Shown here: positions 44,783 through 53,509 of the stretch, piece after piece
How the letters are laid out: each line of letters begins with the position of its first letter
Numbering within the stretch: position 1 is the first letter of the stretch
NCBI GenBank assembly: GCA_965279125.1
Contig: CBDIHL010000045.1
Location: forward strand, 1 to 64,000
Source of the DNA: Dinoroseobacter sp965279125
GTDB taxonomy: Bacteria; Pseudomonadota; Alphaproteobacteria; Rhodobacterales; Rhodobacteraceae
Reading direction: 5' to 3'
DNA length: 64,000 bases
Notes under the pieces: model-generated
The model's input: only the letters and a program-made list of their open reading frames with translations
Databases searched by the model: none
What the model was told of the DNA's origin: nothing
Program-made: the position numbers and the translations under genes

Positions 44783-45243
44783 TTGATCTGGAAAATGCCT
44801 TCAATCTCGACCGCCACACCGAACGGAAGCGACGCGGCGGACACGGCCGAGCGCGCGTGGCGTCCGGCTTCGCCCAGCACGTCGACCATGAAGTCGGACG
44901 CGCCGTTGATGACTTTGGGCTGCTCGGCGAAATCCGGGGTGGAGTTCACAAAGCCCACGAGCTTCACCGCGCGCACAAGGCGGCCAAAATCGCCGTCGCA
45001 GGCTTTCTTCACCTGGGCGAGCAGATGGATCGCGCAGATCTTCGCAATCTCTGCCCCTTGTTCGGTGGTCATGGTGTCCCCCAGCTTGCCGGGGGTCAGC
45101 TTGCCATCGACGAACGGCACTTGGCCCGAGATATGGACCAGATCACCGACCTTGACGAACGGGACATAGTTAGCCGCGGGCGCAGGTGCGTCGGGCAACG
45201 TGATGCCCATCTCAGACAGGCGGGCTTCGATAGGATGGGTCAT
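44779..45243 (-). CDS. RidA family protein (reactive imine deaminase)
   Basis: 154 residues. YjgF/YER057c/UK114 fold with GDLVHISGQVPFVDGK and a C-terminal GRHARSAVSAASLPFGVAVEIE. The family clears 2-aminoacrylate and similar enamines. It precedes GDPD with overlapping ends; functional link unclear. The 66-bp gap behind it separates it from the HlyD gene. Confidence 0.9.
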   Translation of the reverse strand: MTHPIEARLSEMGITLPDAPAPAANYVPFVKVGDLVHISGQVPFVDGKLTPGKLGDTMTTEQGAEIAKICAIHLLAQVKKACDGDFGRLVRAVKLVGFVNSTPDFAEQPKVINGASDFMVDVLGEAGRHARSAVSAASLPFGVAVEIEGIFQIK

Positions 45244-45309
45244 GCGATCATCTCCGGGCGTTGGGTTTGCGCAAGGCTACCCGTCTCGACCCGCAGACGA
45301 AAGAGGCGA

Positions 45310-46614
45310 TCAGCTTTCCTTGAGCGCGTGGCTGAAAAAGCGACTGAGCGGGCTGAGTAAATACGTAAGCGGGGATTGGTCTGTCGTTCGGATAAAGGCC
45401 TCGACCGGCATACCGGGCACCAGCGCCAGCGCCGCCAAAGGGTTTATGTCTTCATCCTGGGGCGAGATATGTATCTGGTAATAGGGTTGACCACTGGCCG
45501 CATCAGTTAGGGCATCGGCTGACACGCGCGTAACGCGCGCGCGGATTTCCGGTGGCTTCGGGCCGTTGAATGCGGAGAAGCGCAGACGCACGTCTTGGCC
45601 TACAAAGACTTCATCCACATTGTGCGGCCGCAGCCGACTGACGACGCGCAAAGGCCGATCTTGCGGCACAATATACACCAATGGTTCTGCGGCGCGGATG
45701 ACTGCGCGTTCGGCGAAGACGGTCATATCATGGACAATGCCCCCAACAGGTGCGCGGATTTCTAGGCGTAGCAGTTCCTCGGTCAACGCATGATGGCGTT
45801 GTGTAAGATCGCTTTGCGCCACATGTAGATCACGTAATTGCGTGATGGCCGCTTCCCGCCGTTGTGTGTCCAGCGTCAGCATATGGAGATCGAGATCGGT
45901 TTGTCGGCCCGCGGCCTCGGCAATTGCAGCAACTAACTCACCAACTTGACCGGACAGGACGGCCTGCTCGCGTTCTAACACCAGCACACGTGCCGATGAG
46001 GCAAGACCGCGTTCCAGGAGATCCTGCTGATTGCGCAGTGCAATCGTTACGAGGTCTCTCTGACGGGTTGCAGCAACCCTTTGGGCGACCATGCCTTGAA
46101 TCTGCAAATCGATTTGGCTGCGGCGACGTTGAAGCTGCTCGCGCGCTTGCATACGGGCGGTAAAGCGGGCGTCGAACAACCGGCTTTGACCTTTGGTTAG
46201 GTCTGAAACGTCGGGGTTGTGGCGGGCTGCGTCCAGCAACGCGGGTGGGAAAGTGATGTGTTGGTCCAGATCGCGTTCTGCCTCAAGTCGCGCGCGCCGG
46301 GCCATAGCTTCAAACAGCTGCCCCTGAACCACGGCGCGTTCCGTCTGGATCAACGTTGGATCAAGCTCGATGAGGATATCGCCTGCGGACACGACATCGC
46401 CGTCCCGCGCGCGGATGTTGTAAACCACACCGCCGTTCGCATGTTGCACGACCTGGCGGTTCTGTTCGACCTGGACATTGCCATGCGAGATAAGCGCGCC
46501 TGCGAGACGGGCATTGATAGACCAAACCCCAAAGCCAAAAACCAGCATGATCATGGCAAGGAGGCCTACGATCAAAGGACGCTTTGCGCTTAGATTCGGG
46601 GAAGATGTGCTCAT
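45310..46614 (-). CDS. HlyD family type I secretion periplasmic adaptor
   Basis: 434 residues. One N-terminal membrane helix (LIVGLLAMIMLVFGFGVWSI), then the biotinyl-lipoyl-like region around VEQNRQVVQHANGGVVYNI, a long coiled coil (about 90-270), and the return strand. It links the inner-membrane ABC protein to an outer-membrane TolC pore. Overlaps the ABC gene by 4 bp. No substrate with RTX repeats was found nearby. Confidence 0.92.
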   Translation of the reverse strand: MSTSSPNLSAKRPLIVGLLAMIMLVFGFGVWSINARLAGALISHGNVQVEQNRQVVQHANGGVVYNIRARDGDVVSAGDILIELDPTLIQTERAVVQGQLFEAMARRARLEAERDLDQHITFPPALLDAARHNPDVSDLTKGQSRLFDARFTARMQAREQLQRRRSQIDLQIQGMVAQRVAATRQRDLVTIALRNQQDLLERGLASSARVLVLEREQAVLSGQVGELVAAIAEAAGRQTDLDLHMLTLDTQRREAAITQLRDLHVAQSDLTQRHHALTEELLRLEIRAPVGGIVHDMTVFAERAVIRAAEPLVYIVPQDRPLRVVSRLRPHNVDEVFVGQDVRLRFSAFNGPKPPEIRARVTRVSADALTDAASGQPYYQIHISPQDEDINPLAALALVPGMPVEAFIRTTDQSPLTYLLSPLSRFFSHALKES

Positions 46615-48344
46615 GCAACGCCCCCTCCCATTCCTTGTGTGCGCGAGATATCCTTGTGGTTAAGCACCGTGGCTTTCAAAATCTCGTCCCTTGGTCCGAA
46701 GGCTTTGAGCACCCCGCTTTCCAGCACCAGCAACAGATCACAATGTTGGATTGCAGCGGGCCGATGCGCCATGATCAAGACGGAGCACCCAGCATCCTTC
46801 ATTGCGGCGATCGCGTGGTTCAGCGCGACGGACCCTGCATTGTCGAGGTTCGAATTCGGCTCGTCGAGCACCAGCAACACTGGGTCGCCAAAAAGCGCGC
46901 GCGCCAATCCGATACGCTGAATTTGTCCGCCGGACAGACGTGCATTTGTCATGCTAATGGCCGTGTCATACCCGTCTGGAAGCCGCAGGATCATGTCGTG
47001 GGCATCTGCCTTCTGAGCCGCACGAATGACATCTACATCTTTCGCATCGGGATTTAGTCGTGCGATATTCTCTTTAATCGTGCCATCAAAGAGCCGAATA
47101 TGTTGTGGCAGATACCCAATGTGGTCTCCAAGCCGATCGGGATCATACTGTAGCAAAGTCGCACCATCGAGCCGGATCGACCCGGTTGCGGGGGCCCAAA
47201 GGCCTGTGAGCGCGCGCGCAAGTGTGGATTTCCCGGATCCGGATTGCCCAATGACACCAAGTGCTTGACCGGGCTCCATGTGGAAGCTGCACAGTCTTAG
47301 CGCAGCTTGCCCTTGCCCCGGTGGGACAACTGTTAGATCGCGCACATCCAGCACAGCGCGCGGGCGCGGCAATGACGTATGCGACCGCTCTGCTGGGCAG
47401 TCCGCTAGGATGTCCTTAAGATCTTTGCGCGCTTCGTATGCACGCTGGATCACGGCCCAGTTGCCGATCGTTTGCTCAATCGGGGCCAGCGCGCGTCCAA
47501 GCAGAATCGATGCGGCAATCATCGTCCCAGCGGTCAAATCCTCGCGCAGCACCAGCAACGCGCCCATCGCCAGCATGGCGGATTGCAAGAACAGCCGTGT
47601 CGATTTGGTGGCTGCGGAAAAAGCCCCACTGCGGTCCGACAGTGTCAAATGTGCGCTGACACCCCAATTGCGCAGGCGCTGCCATCGCCCAAACGCCGCC
47701 TCACGCATCCCCATCGTGCGGATGGTATCGCTTTCGGCCGTCATCTGCGCCGCCATTTCGTCGGCAGTTCGAACGACCAATAGACCGCGCGCCTGCGCGG
47801 TTCTCGTGGAGGTTTGGTTTAGCATCGCAATGCACACCAGAACGCCACCACCAACGATGGCCAGCGTGCCAAGCCATGGGTGAAAGATGAAGATCCCCAG
47901 CAGGAAAAATGGCGTCCAAGGCAGATCGAATGCTGCCAGGCAGGCTGGGCTGGACAACAAGCGTTGGACCGCTTCCAAATCCGCGAGACCGCGCGTCCCT
48001 CTGCCCGTGCCCGATTGACTGCTATGACGCAAAACGGCGAAAAACACCCGTTTATCTAGGCCCGTTTGGAAGCGCGCGCCTGCACGTGCCAATAGGCGAC
48101 CGCGCGCGTAGTCCAACAAACCCATCATTGTGTAGAGAAAGACCACCAGTAGCGTCAGCGTTAGTAGCGTTTCTTCGGAGCGCGACCCTAGGACCCGGTC
48201 ATAGACTTGCATCATAAAGATTGGTCCGGTTAGGATTAACGCATTGACAAAGAAAGAAAATATAAAGGTGATGCCATAGAGGGGCAGGTTCCGCCGTTCT
48301 GTGCTGCGGAACTCGGTCGTGGGAGGGCTTGCCGAAGTGCTCAT
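46611..48344 (-). CDS. Type I secretion ABC transporter (PrtD/AprD type)
   Basis: 577 residues: an N-terminal transmembrane domain with about six helices (GITFIFSFFVNALILTGPIFMM and so on) and a C-terminal ATPase with Walker A GQSGSGKST (near 370), signature SGGQIQRIGLARAL and Walker B LLVLDEPNSNLD. No C39 peptidase domain, so the substrate is not a double-Gly bacteriocin but likely an RTX-type protein with a C-terminal signal. ATG at 48344 is used because the frame's first codon at 48347 is TTG. First gene of the exporter pair. Confidence 0.93.
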   Translation of the reverse strand: MSTSASPPTTEFRSTERRNLPLYGITFIFSFFVNALILTGPIFMMQVYDRVLGSRSEETLLTLTLLVVFLYTMMGLLDYARGRLLARAGARFQTGLDKRVFFAVLRHSSQSGTGRGTRGLADLEAVQRLLSSPACLAAFDLPWTPFFLLGIFIFHPWLGTLAIVGGGVLVCIAMLNQTSTRTAQARGLLVVRTADEMAAQMTAESDTIRTMGMREAAFGRWQRLRNWGVSAHLTLSDRSGAFSAATKSTRLFLQSAMLAMGALLVLREDLTAGTMIAASILLGRALAPIEQTIGNWAVIQRAYEARKDLKDILADCPAERSHTSLPRPRAVLDVRDLTVVPPGQGQAALRLCSFHMEPGQALGVIGQSGSGKSTLARALTGLWAPATGSIRLDGATLLQYDPDRLGDHIGYLPQHIRLFDGTIKENIARLNPDAKDVDVIRAAQKADAHDMILRLPDGYDTAISMTNARLSGGQIQRIGLARALFGDPVLLVLDEPNSNLDNAGSVALNHAIAAMKDAGCSVLIMAHRPAAIQHCDLLLVLESGVLKAFGPRDEILKATVLNHKDISRTQGMGGGVA

Positions 48345-48499
48345 CAATGATATGCGCCTGTTGCCAAAATACCGCGAATCCCGGTTTATCGACGGGAAGC
48401 TGGGACGAGAGGTCTAAACCCGCTGATCCCGATTGGTATTCTGGTCAGAAATAGCTAATTGAACCCTTAACAATTCAAATTTGAGATAGAAAACGCACC

Positions 48500-49294
48500 T
48501 TGCTGCCTCGCCCTGTTCTAAATCATATCTCGCGTGCTGTGCTGCTTATCGGCGTGCTGGTGGTCGCCGGCTGTGCGTCGGCTCCGACAACTCGGAATGC
48601 CGTGCATGATCCGCTGGAAGGTCTGAACCGCGCCAGTCACGGCCTCAACAAGGCTGTTGATACTGTCGCGTTGCGCCCGGCAAGCGTTGTTTATGATGCT
48701 GTGGTTCCGAACCCTGTCGCACGTGGCATCGATAACTTTTCCGGCAACCTCGACCAGCCCGGCCATATCTTGAATGGTATCTTGCAAGGGCGCCCCGGAG
48801 AGGCCAGCCGCGCGTTTCTTAGGTTTATGGTGAATTCGACCTTTGGATTGGGCGGCCTGCTCGATCCGGCCAGTGATATGGGTTTGGCGAACGAGCCGAC
48901 CGATTTCGGTGAAACGCTCCATGTTTGGGGCGCTGGGGAAGGTGCCTATATCGAACTTCCACTTCTTGGCCCTTCGACCACGCGCGACGCAATTGGGCGT
49001 GCGGGCAGTGCTGTCATGAACCCGACCCGCTTGCTAACGACGACAACGCTGCAAGATCAGCGCCTTCGGCAAGCCGGAGCTGCCGACCTGCTGGGGGATC
49101 GTGCCGAAGCCGCGCCGCTGATTGACCCGCTGCTATATGAGAGTGCAGATAGTTATGCTTCGGTGCGGAGTGGCTATTTGCAGGCCCGGAGGTTCCAACT
49201 TGGAAGTGCCGGTTCCACTTACCTTGAGGCTTCTGGACTGGATCCCTTTGATGACCCATTTGACGACCCGTTCGATGACCCCGTTCGCCCTTAA
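48500..49294 (+). CDS. mlaA: MlaA (VacJ) family lipoprotein
   Basis: Outer-membrane lipoprotein that removes phospholipid from the outer leaflet. 264 residues from TTG at 48500: signal ending LVVAGCAS (lipobox with Cys25), then the MlaA core DPLEGLNRASHGLNKAVD, GLGGLLDPASDMGL and FGETLHVWGAGEGAYIELPLLGPSTTRDAIG. The C-terminus holds an unusual DPFDDPFDDPFDD repeat whose coding DNA overlaps the start of the MlaC gene. Only MlaA and MlaC of the Mla set occur here. Confidence 0.9.
   Translation: MLPRPVLNHISRAVLLIGVLVVAGCASAPTTRNAVHDPLEGLNRASHGLNKAVDTVALRPASVVYDAVVPNPVARGIDNFSGNLDQPGHILNGILQGRPGEASRAFLRFMVNSTFGLGGLLDPASDMGLANEPTDFGETLHVWGAGEGAYIELPLLGPSTTRDAIGRAGSAVMNPTRLLTTTTLQDQRLRQAGAADLLGDRAEAAPLIDPLLYESADSYASVRSGYLQARRFQLGSAGSTYLEASGLDPFDDPFDDPFDDPVRP
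49241..49282 (+). repeat. 12-bp coding repeat (Asp-Asp-Pro-Phe) at the mlaA 3' end
   Basis: Degenerate copies GATGACCCATTT, GACGACCCGTTC and GATGACCCCG-like, read as DDPF in mlaA and carrying ATGs at 49251 and 49275 in the +1-shifted mlaC frame. The repeat thus also spaces alternative MlaC start codons by 24 bp. Confidence 0.7.
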
Positions 49295-49871
49295 CCGTCG
49301 CGCTGTTGTTGCTGGTTTTGGCGCTTTGGCGCTGATGCCTGGGCAGGCTATTGCGCTGACGACGGCTGAGGCGTCTGCGCTGGTAAACCGTGTGGTAAAC
49401 GACATCAACAGCTCCATCGGGTCGGGGCGGACCGGCAATGCGCTGTATCGTGATTTCGAGAATATCTTTGCGCGCTATGCCGACACTGCTGTTATCGCGC
49501 GCTCGGTCCTTGGGGCTGACTGGCGCTCGATCAACGACGCGCAGCGCCGCAATTTCACCGGCGTTTTCCAGAGCTACATGGCGCGCAAATACGGGCGTCG
49601 CTTTCGGGAATTCCAAGGGGGCCGGATCGAGGTTACGCGCGCGGCTCCGGTGAACCGGTATGTCGAGGTCAACGCCCGCGCACTTTTGCCGGGACGCTCG
49701 CCTATTGCGATGACATTCCTGATCTCAGATCGTGGCGGCAGAGACCGCTTCTTTGACATTCGGATCGAGGGGATCAGCCTTGCCCGCACGGAACGCGACG
49801 AAATCGGCGCGATGCTGGATCAACGTCGCGGCGATATCGATCAGGTGATTGCGCATCTGCGCACGCTTTAG
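49275..49871 (+). CDS. mlaC: MlaC-type phospholipid-binding protein
   Basis: Periplasmic carrier ferrying phospholipid from MlaA to the inner membrane. 198 residues from ATG at 49275: a twin-Arg-like signal (NRRAVVAGFGALALMPGQAIA) and the MlaC/Ttg2D core SVLGADWRSINDAQRRNFTGVF, MARKYGRRF, and ISLARTERDEIGAMLDQ. A start at 49251 is possible and would add eight residues. It overlaps the end of mlaA by 20 bp. Confidence 0.88.
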   Translation: MTPFALNRRAVVAGFGALALMPGQAIALTTAEASALVNRVVNDINSSIGSGRTGNALYRDFENIFARYADTAVIARSVLGADWRSINDAQRRNFTGVFQSYMARKYGRRFREFQGGRIEVTRAAPVNRYVEVNARALLPGRSPIAMTFLISDRGGRDRFFDIRIEGISLARTERDEIGAMLDQRRGDIDQVIAHLRTL

Positions 49872-50422
49872 CCGCGCGTAAGGGCGGGAATATTGGCCGC
49901 TTCGCGCAGCTCGTCCATCAGGCCCGACAACAGCTTAAGCGGCACCTCGTTGATCAACCGCCCCTCTGCGTCGAACTCTTTGGCGGGTGCGGCCAACAGA
50001 AACTCGGCCTGCACAAGATGCGTCCGAAACGGCTGCATCGCCAGGCGCAACGCATAGTTGCCGCGCGCGCCGCCTGAGCGACCTGCCGCCGCTGACATCA
50101 AGGCCACGGGCTTGCCCTTCCACGGACCGCCTTGCGTGCGGCTGATCCAGTCGAGCGCGTTTTTTAGCACACCCGACAGGCTTTGATTGTATTCCGGGGT
50201 CGAGATCACGATGGCATCTGCCTGCGCAATTTGGTCGGCAAGGGTCTGCACCTGCGCCGGGATGCCTTCGGCGTCTTCGAGATCCCCATCATAAAGCGGC
50301 AGGTTAAGATCGGCCTCGACAAATATGTCTGGCTGGAACAGGCGGGACGCCTCGCGGATCAAACTCCGATTGTGAGACGCTTTGCGCAGAGACCCCGAAA
50401 GGCCGAGAAGGGTTGTGGACAT
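49868..50422 (-). CDS. NADPH-dependent FMN reductase
   Basis: 184 residues. Flavodoxin-like fold: GLSGSLRKASHNRSLI (P-loop for FMN phosphate) and STPEYNQSLSGVLKNALDW are diagnostic of the NADPH_FMN_red family (azo- or quinone/chromate-type reductases). The substrate is not fixed. Its last codons overlap the convergent MlaC gene by 4 bp. Confidence 0.9.
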   Translation of the reverse strand: MSTTLLGLSGSLRKASHNRSLIREASRLFQPDIFVEADLNLPLYDGDLEDAEGIPAQVQTLADQIAQADAIVISTPEYNQSLSGVLKNALDWISRTQGGPWKGKPVALMSAAAGRSGGARGNYALRLAMQPFRTHLVQAEFLLAAPAKEFDAEGRLINEVPLKLLSGLMDELREAANIPALTRG

Positions 50423-50487
50423 GATGGGAAACTCCGTTCGCGTTAGGCGACAGTTAACCCAGCATATCTCTTTTGCAAGGGAAGGCG

Positions 50488-50928
50488 TTAGGCCGGTTCA
50501 AGCGCTAGCATACGCGCAAGCCCGGTATTGCCATCCGTCAGGTCAGACAATTGCACTGTGTCCAACTCGGCGTAGAACGCAGCCAACGCGCGCCCCAAGA
50601 CCCCCCGCAGTTTGCAACACGCAACGATGGGGCATTCGTTTTCGCCACCCTCGAAGCATTCTGTGAACGGGACGCTTGCCTCAAACTCGCGACAGACATC
50701 ACCGATGCAAATCTCGTCCGCCGGACGGCTGAGCCGAACACCGCCATTGCGTCCGCGCACGGTATGAAGAAAGCCGGACTGGCTGAGTTTGTGGATCACG
50801 AGGCCCAGATGGTTTTCCGAGGCGTTGCAGTACTGCGCGATTTCCGCTTTGCGCACGATCTGTCCGGGGTTTACCGCGCAGAACATTAAGCTCCGCATGG
50901 CCAGGTTTGTTCGCATAGTCAGTCGCAT
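50488..50928 (-). CDS. Rrf2 family regulator, NsrR-like
   Basis: 146 residues. Rrf2 HTH (RTNLAMRSLMFCAVNPGQIV, ASENHLGLVIHKLSQSGFL) with cluster-type Cys at 91, 99, 104 and 105 (TECFEGGENECPIVACCKL), positions close to the NsrR [Fe-S] ligands, so nitric-oxide sensing is likely. The C-terminal ALAAFYAELDTVQLSDL resembles NsrR too. ATG at 50928 follows GGAGG by 7 nt; an ATG-less extension to 50958 is rejected. Target genes are not in the window. Confidence 0.82.
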   Translation of the reverse strand: MRLTMRTNLAMRSLMFCAVNPGQIVRKAEIAQYCNASENHLGLVIHKLSQSGFLHTVRGRNGGVRLSRPADEICIGDVCREFEASVPFTECFEGGENECPIVACCKLRGVLGRALAAFYAELDTVQLSDLTDGNTGLARMLALEPA

Positions 50929-51072
50929 AGTGCATCCTCCGAGGGGGCCGTGAGGCAAGCGCGTTCTGTTCCTGTCTAGGGGGATGGGCGAGTCGGCGCA
51001 TTGATGCAGATCATGCTTTTGCGCTACATCTTTTGCGCGAAATCTTCGCTTCGAACGACCGGGTGTATCACT

Positions 51073-51834
51073 TCAGGTGGCGATATGCAGGTCTGTTGAC
51101 CAGTCGACCAGACGGCTCCCAAGCCGCGCTGGCGGCTGCATATCGGTCAGGAATGTGTCGATATCCGACAGCGACCCGATCTTCACCGGTGCTTGCCGTT
51201 GGAATTTCGACGCATCCGCCACAAGGATCGAGCGTCTCGCCTGCGCGCGGGCCGTTCGGCTGACTTGGACCTCGCGGAAATCGAAGTCGAGAAAGTCGCC
51301 TTCCACATCCAAAGCCGACGCGCTGAGGATCGCGAAATCCGGTTTGAACTGGCGCAGGAAAGCAACGGTCTGCTCGCCCACAAGCCCCGCATCCGAGCGG
51401 CGCAAGACACCGCCTGCGACGATAACCTCTGCGCTGGGATTATCTGCCAATGTCGTCGCGGCCCTTAGATTGTTGGTGATAATCATCAGGCCGTCATGTT
51501 GCAGCAGTGCCTCTGCGACGGCCTCGGCGGATGTGCCAATGTCCAGATAGATCGAGGCCCTGTCCGGGATCAGCGCGGCGGTCTGGCGCGCGATCCGACG
51601 CTTTGCGTCCGCGTTCAGGACCTGCCGATCCGCATACCCGATATTGGCCACCGTCGACCGAGGCACGGCACCGCCATGGGTGCGTGTCAGAAGGCTCGCG
51701 GCTTCCATGTCGGCCAGATCGCGGCGGATGGTTTGGACCGTAACTCTGTGCAGGCGGGCAAGCGCGTCAGTGCTGACGCGCCCGGTATTGCGCAGGTCAG
51801 TCAGGATCGCAGTGCGTCGGGTACTTTCGGACAT
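51073..51834 (-). CDS. glpR: DeoR family regulator, GlpR type
   Basis: 253 residues. DeoR HTH (TRRTAILTDLRNTGRVSTDALARLH) and the sugar-phosphate-sensing fold (ASIYLDIGTSAEAVAEALLQH, NNLRAATTLADNPSAEVIVAGG). Divergent from glpD-glpK, which fits the GlpR role of repressing glycerol-3-phosphate use and releasing it when G3P binds. The gap of 87 bp holds TTCG-AAG-CGAA and a CGAACAT half-site. Confidence 0.88.
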   Translation of the reverse strand: MSESTRRTAILTDLRNTGRVSTDALARLHRVTVQTIRRDLADMEAASLLTRTHGGAVPRSTVANIGYADRQVLNADAKRRIARQTAALIPDRASIYLDIGTSAEAVAEALLQHDGLMIITNNLRAATTLADNPSAEVIVAGGVLRRSDAGLVGEQTVAFLRQFKPDFAILSASALDVEGDFLDFDFREVQVSRTARAQARRSILVADASKFQRQAPVKIGSLSDIDTFLTDMQPPARLGSRLVDWSTDLHIAT

Positions 51835-51845
51835 ATACGCTCACT

Positions 51846-51856
51846 TTCGAAGCGAA
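51846..51856. promoter_or_regulatory. Candidate GlpR operator in the glpR-glpD gap
   Basis: TTCG-AAG-CGAA dyad, with GCGAACATA to its right matching the E. coli GlpR half-site CGAACAT. It lies between the two divergent starts, the usual place for autoregulation and control of glpD. The motif is visible; binding is inferred. Confidence 0.5.
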
Positions 51857-51921
51857 CATACTTCGCGCGATTTCAGGCGCAAAGCGAAAATGCTACGCAG
51901 TGTCCACAAAGGAGACAGCAG

Positions 51922-53469
51922 ATGGCAGATTTCGACCTCTTCGTGATTGGTGGCGGTATCAACGGCGTTGGCATTGCCCGCGACGCGGCTGGGCGCGGCC
52001 TGAAGGTCGGATTGGCCGAAATGGGCGATCTCGCGGGGGCCACATCCAGTGCGTCTACCAAATTGTTCCATGGTGGTCTGCGCTATCTGGAGTTCTTCAA
52101 ATTTCGCCTCGTCAAGGAAAGCCTGATCGAACGGGAGATGTTGCTGAAAGCCATGCCCCATATCAGCTGGCCGATGCGGTTCGTGCTGCCATTTCATAAG
52201 GATATGCGGTTTGAGGGATCCACGCCGACCTCGCGTCTGCTCAACACCGTGATGCCGTGGATGAAGGGGCGTCGTCCGTCCTGGCTGATCCGTTTGGGCC
52301 TGTTTTTGTACGACAATCTCGGAGGGCGCGAAATCCTGCCTGCAACACAAACGCTTCGGTTGCAGGACAGCCCTGAAGGCACGCCGTTGCAGCAGAAATT
52401 TGCCAAGGCTTACGAGTATTCCGATTGCTGGATCGAGGATTCGCGCCTTGTCGTGCTGAACGCCCGCGATGCCGAGGCGCGCGGGGCCAAGATTTCCGTG
52501 CGCACCAAGGTGGTCAGCGGCGAGCGCCTCGATGATATGTGGCGGCTGGAGCTGAGCGATGGACGCATGGTGACCGCAAAAGCCGTGGTAAATGCAGGCG
52601 GCCCATGGGTTGAGGATGTGTTGAAAGGCGTGCTGCGCCGGAATGCGCGCGAAGGCGTGCGGCTGGTGCGCGGGTCGCATATCGTGGTGCCGAAGCTTTA
52701 CGATCACGACAAATGCTACTTCTTTCAGGGCGAAGACGGTCGGATCATTTTCGCCATTCCCTACGAGACCGACTTCACCTTGATCGGCACGACCGATCAG
52801 GAACATACCCAGCTTGGCGAAAAGCCGGTGTGCACGCCTGATGAGCAACACTACTTGTGCGATTTTGCCTCAAATTATTTCGAAAAACCTGTGACCCGCG
52901 ATCAGATCGTCTGGACCTATTCCGGGGTGCGGCCGCTTTATGATGATGGGGCCAGCAGCGCGACCGAGGCAACGCGGGATTATGTCTTGTCGCTTGATAC
53001 CCAAGGCGCACCGTTGCTGAGCGTGTTTGGCGGCAAGATCACCACGTATCGCAGGCTCGCAGAAAGCGCTTTGGTAAAGCTTGGGGCGCATGTGCCGATG
53101 GGCGCGCCCTGGACCGCAGGCGTTGCATTGCCCGGCGGGGATTTCGCGGTTCACGAGGTGCAAAGCCTCATCGCGAAGCTGAATGCGGACTACCCGTTCC
53201 TCGACCCGCGCTGGGCCAAGCGGCTGATCCGCGCGTATGGGACCGAAGCGTGGGATGTGCTGGGCGATGCAAAAGAGGCCGCTGATCTGGGCACGGATTT
53301 CGGTGCCAGCTTGACCGAGGCCGAGGTGATCTGGCTGCGCGACCGCGAATTTGCCCGCGCGGCGGCGGATGTGGTTTGGCGGCGCTCGAAACTGGGTTTG
53401 CGGATGACCGAGGCGCAGATCGATGCGCTCGATCAGTGGTTCGAAGATAAAAGCCAAGTTGCGGCCTAG
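51922..53469 (+). CDS. glpD: Aerobic glycerol-3-phosphate dehydrogenase
   Basis: Oxidises glycerol-3-phosphate to dihydroxyacetone phosphate, passing electrons to quinone at the membrane. 515 residues, FAD-dependent: IGGGINGVGIARDAAGRGL near the start, GGLRYLEFFKF, and the C-terminal domain EAQIDALDQWFEDK. Shine-Dalgarno GGAG before ATG 51922. Forms an operon with glpK 40 bp on; no glycerol facilitator GlpF or uptake transporter is seen here. Confidence 0.96.
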   Translation: MADFDLFVIGGGINGVGIARDAAGRGLKVGLAEMGDLAGATSSASTKLFHGGLRYLEFFKFRLVKESLIEREMLLKAMPHISWPMRFVLPFHKDMRFEGSTPTSRLLNTVMPWMKGRRPSWLIRLGLFLYDNLGGREILPATQTLRLQDSPEGTPLQQKFAKAYEYSDCWIEDSRLVVLNARDAEARGAKISVRTKVVSGERLDDMWRLELSDGRMVTAKAVVNAGGPWVEDVLKGVLRRNAREGVRLVRGSHIVVPKLYDHDKCYFFQGEDGRIIFAIPYETDFTLIGTTDQEHTQLGEKPVCTPDEQHYLCDFASNYFEKPVTRDQIVWTYSGVRPLYDDGASSATEATRDYVLSLDTQGAPLLSVFGGKITTYRRLAESALVKLGAHVPMGAPWTAGVALPGGDFAVHEVQSLIAKLNADYPFLDPRWAKRLIRAYGTEAWDVLGDAKEAADLGTDFGASLTEAEVIWLRDREFARAAADVVWRRSKLGLRMTEAQIDALDQWFEDKSQVAA

Positions 53470-53509
53470 GGGCGCGCCGGATTAACTAAGAAAAAAGGGA
53501 GGGGACGCG

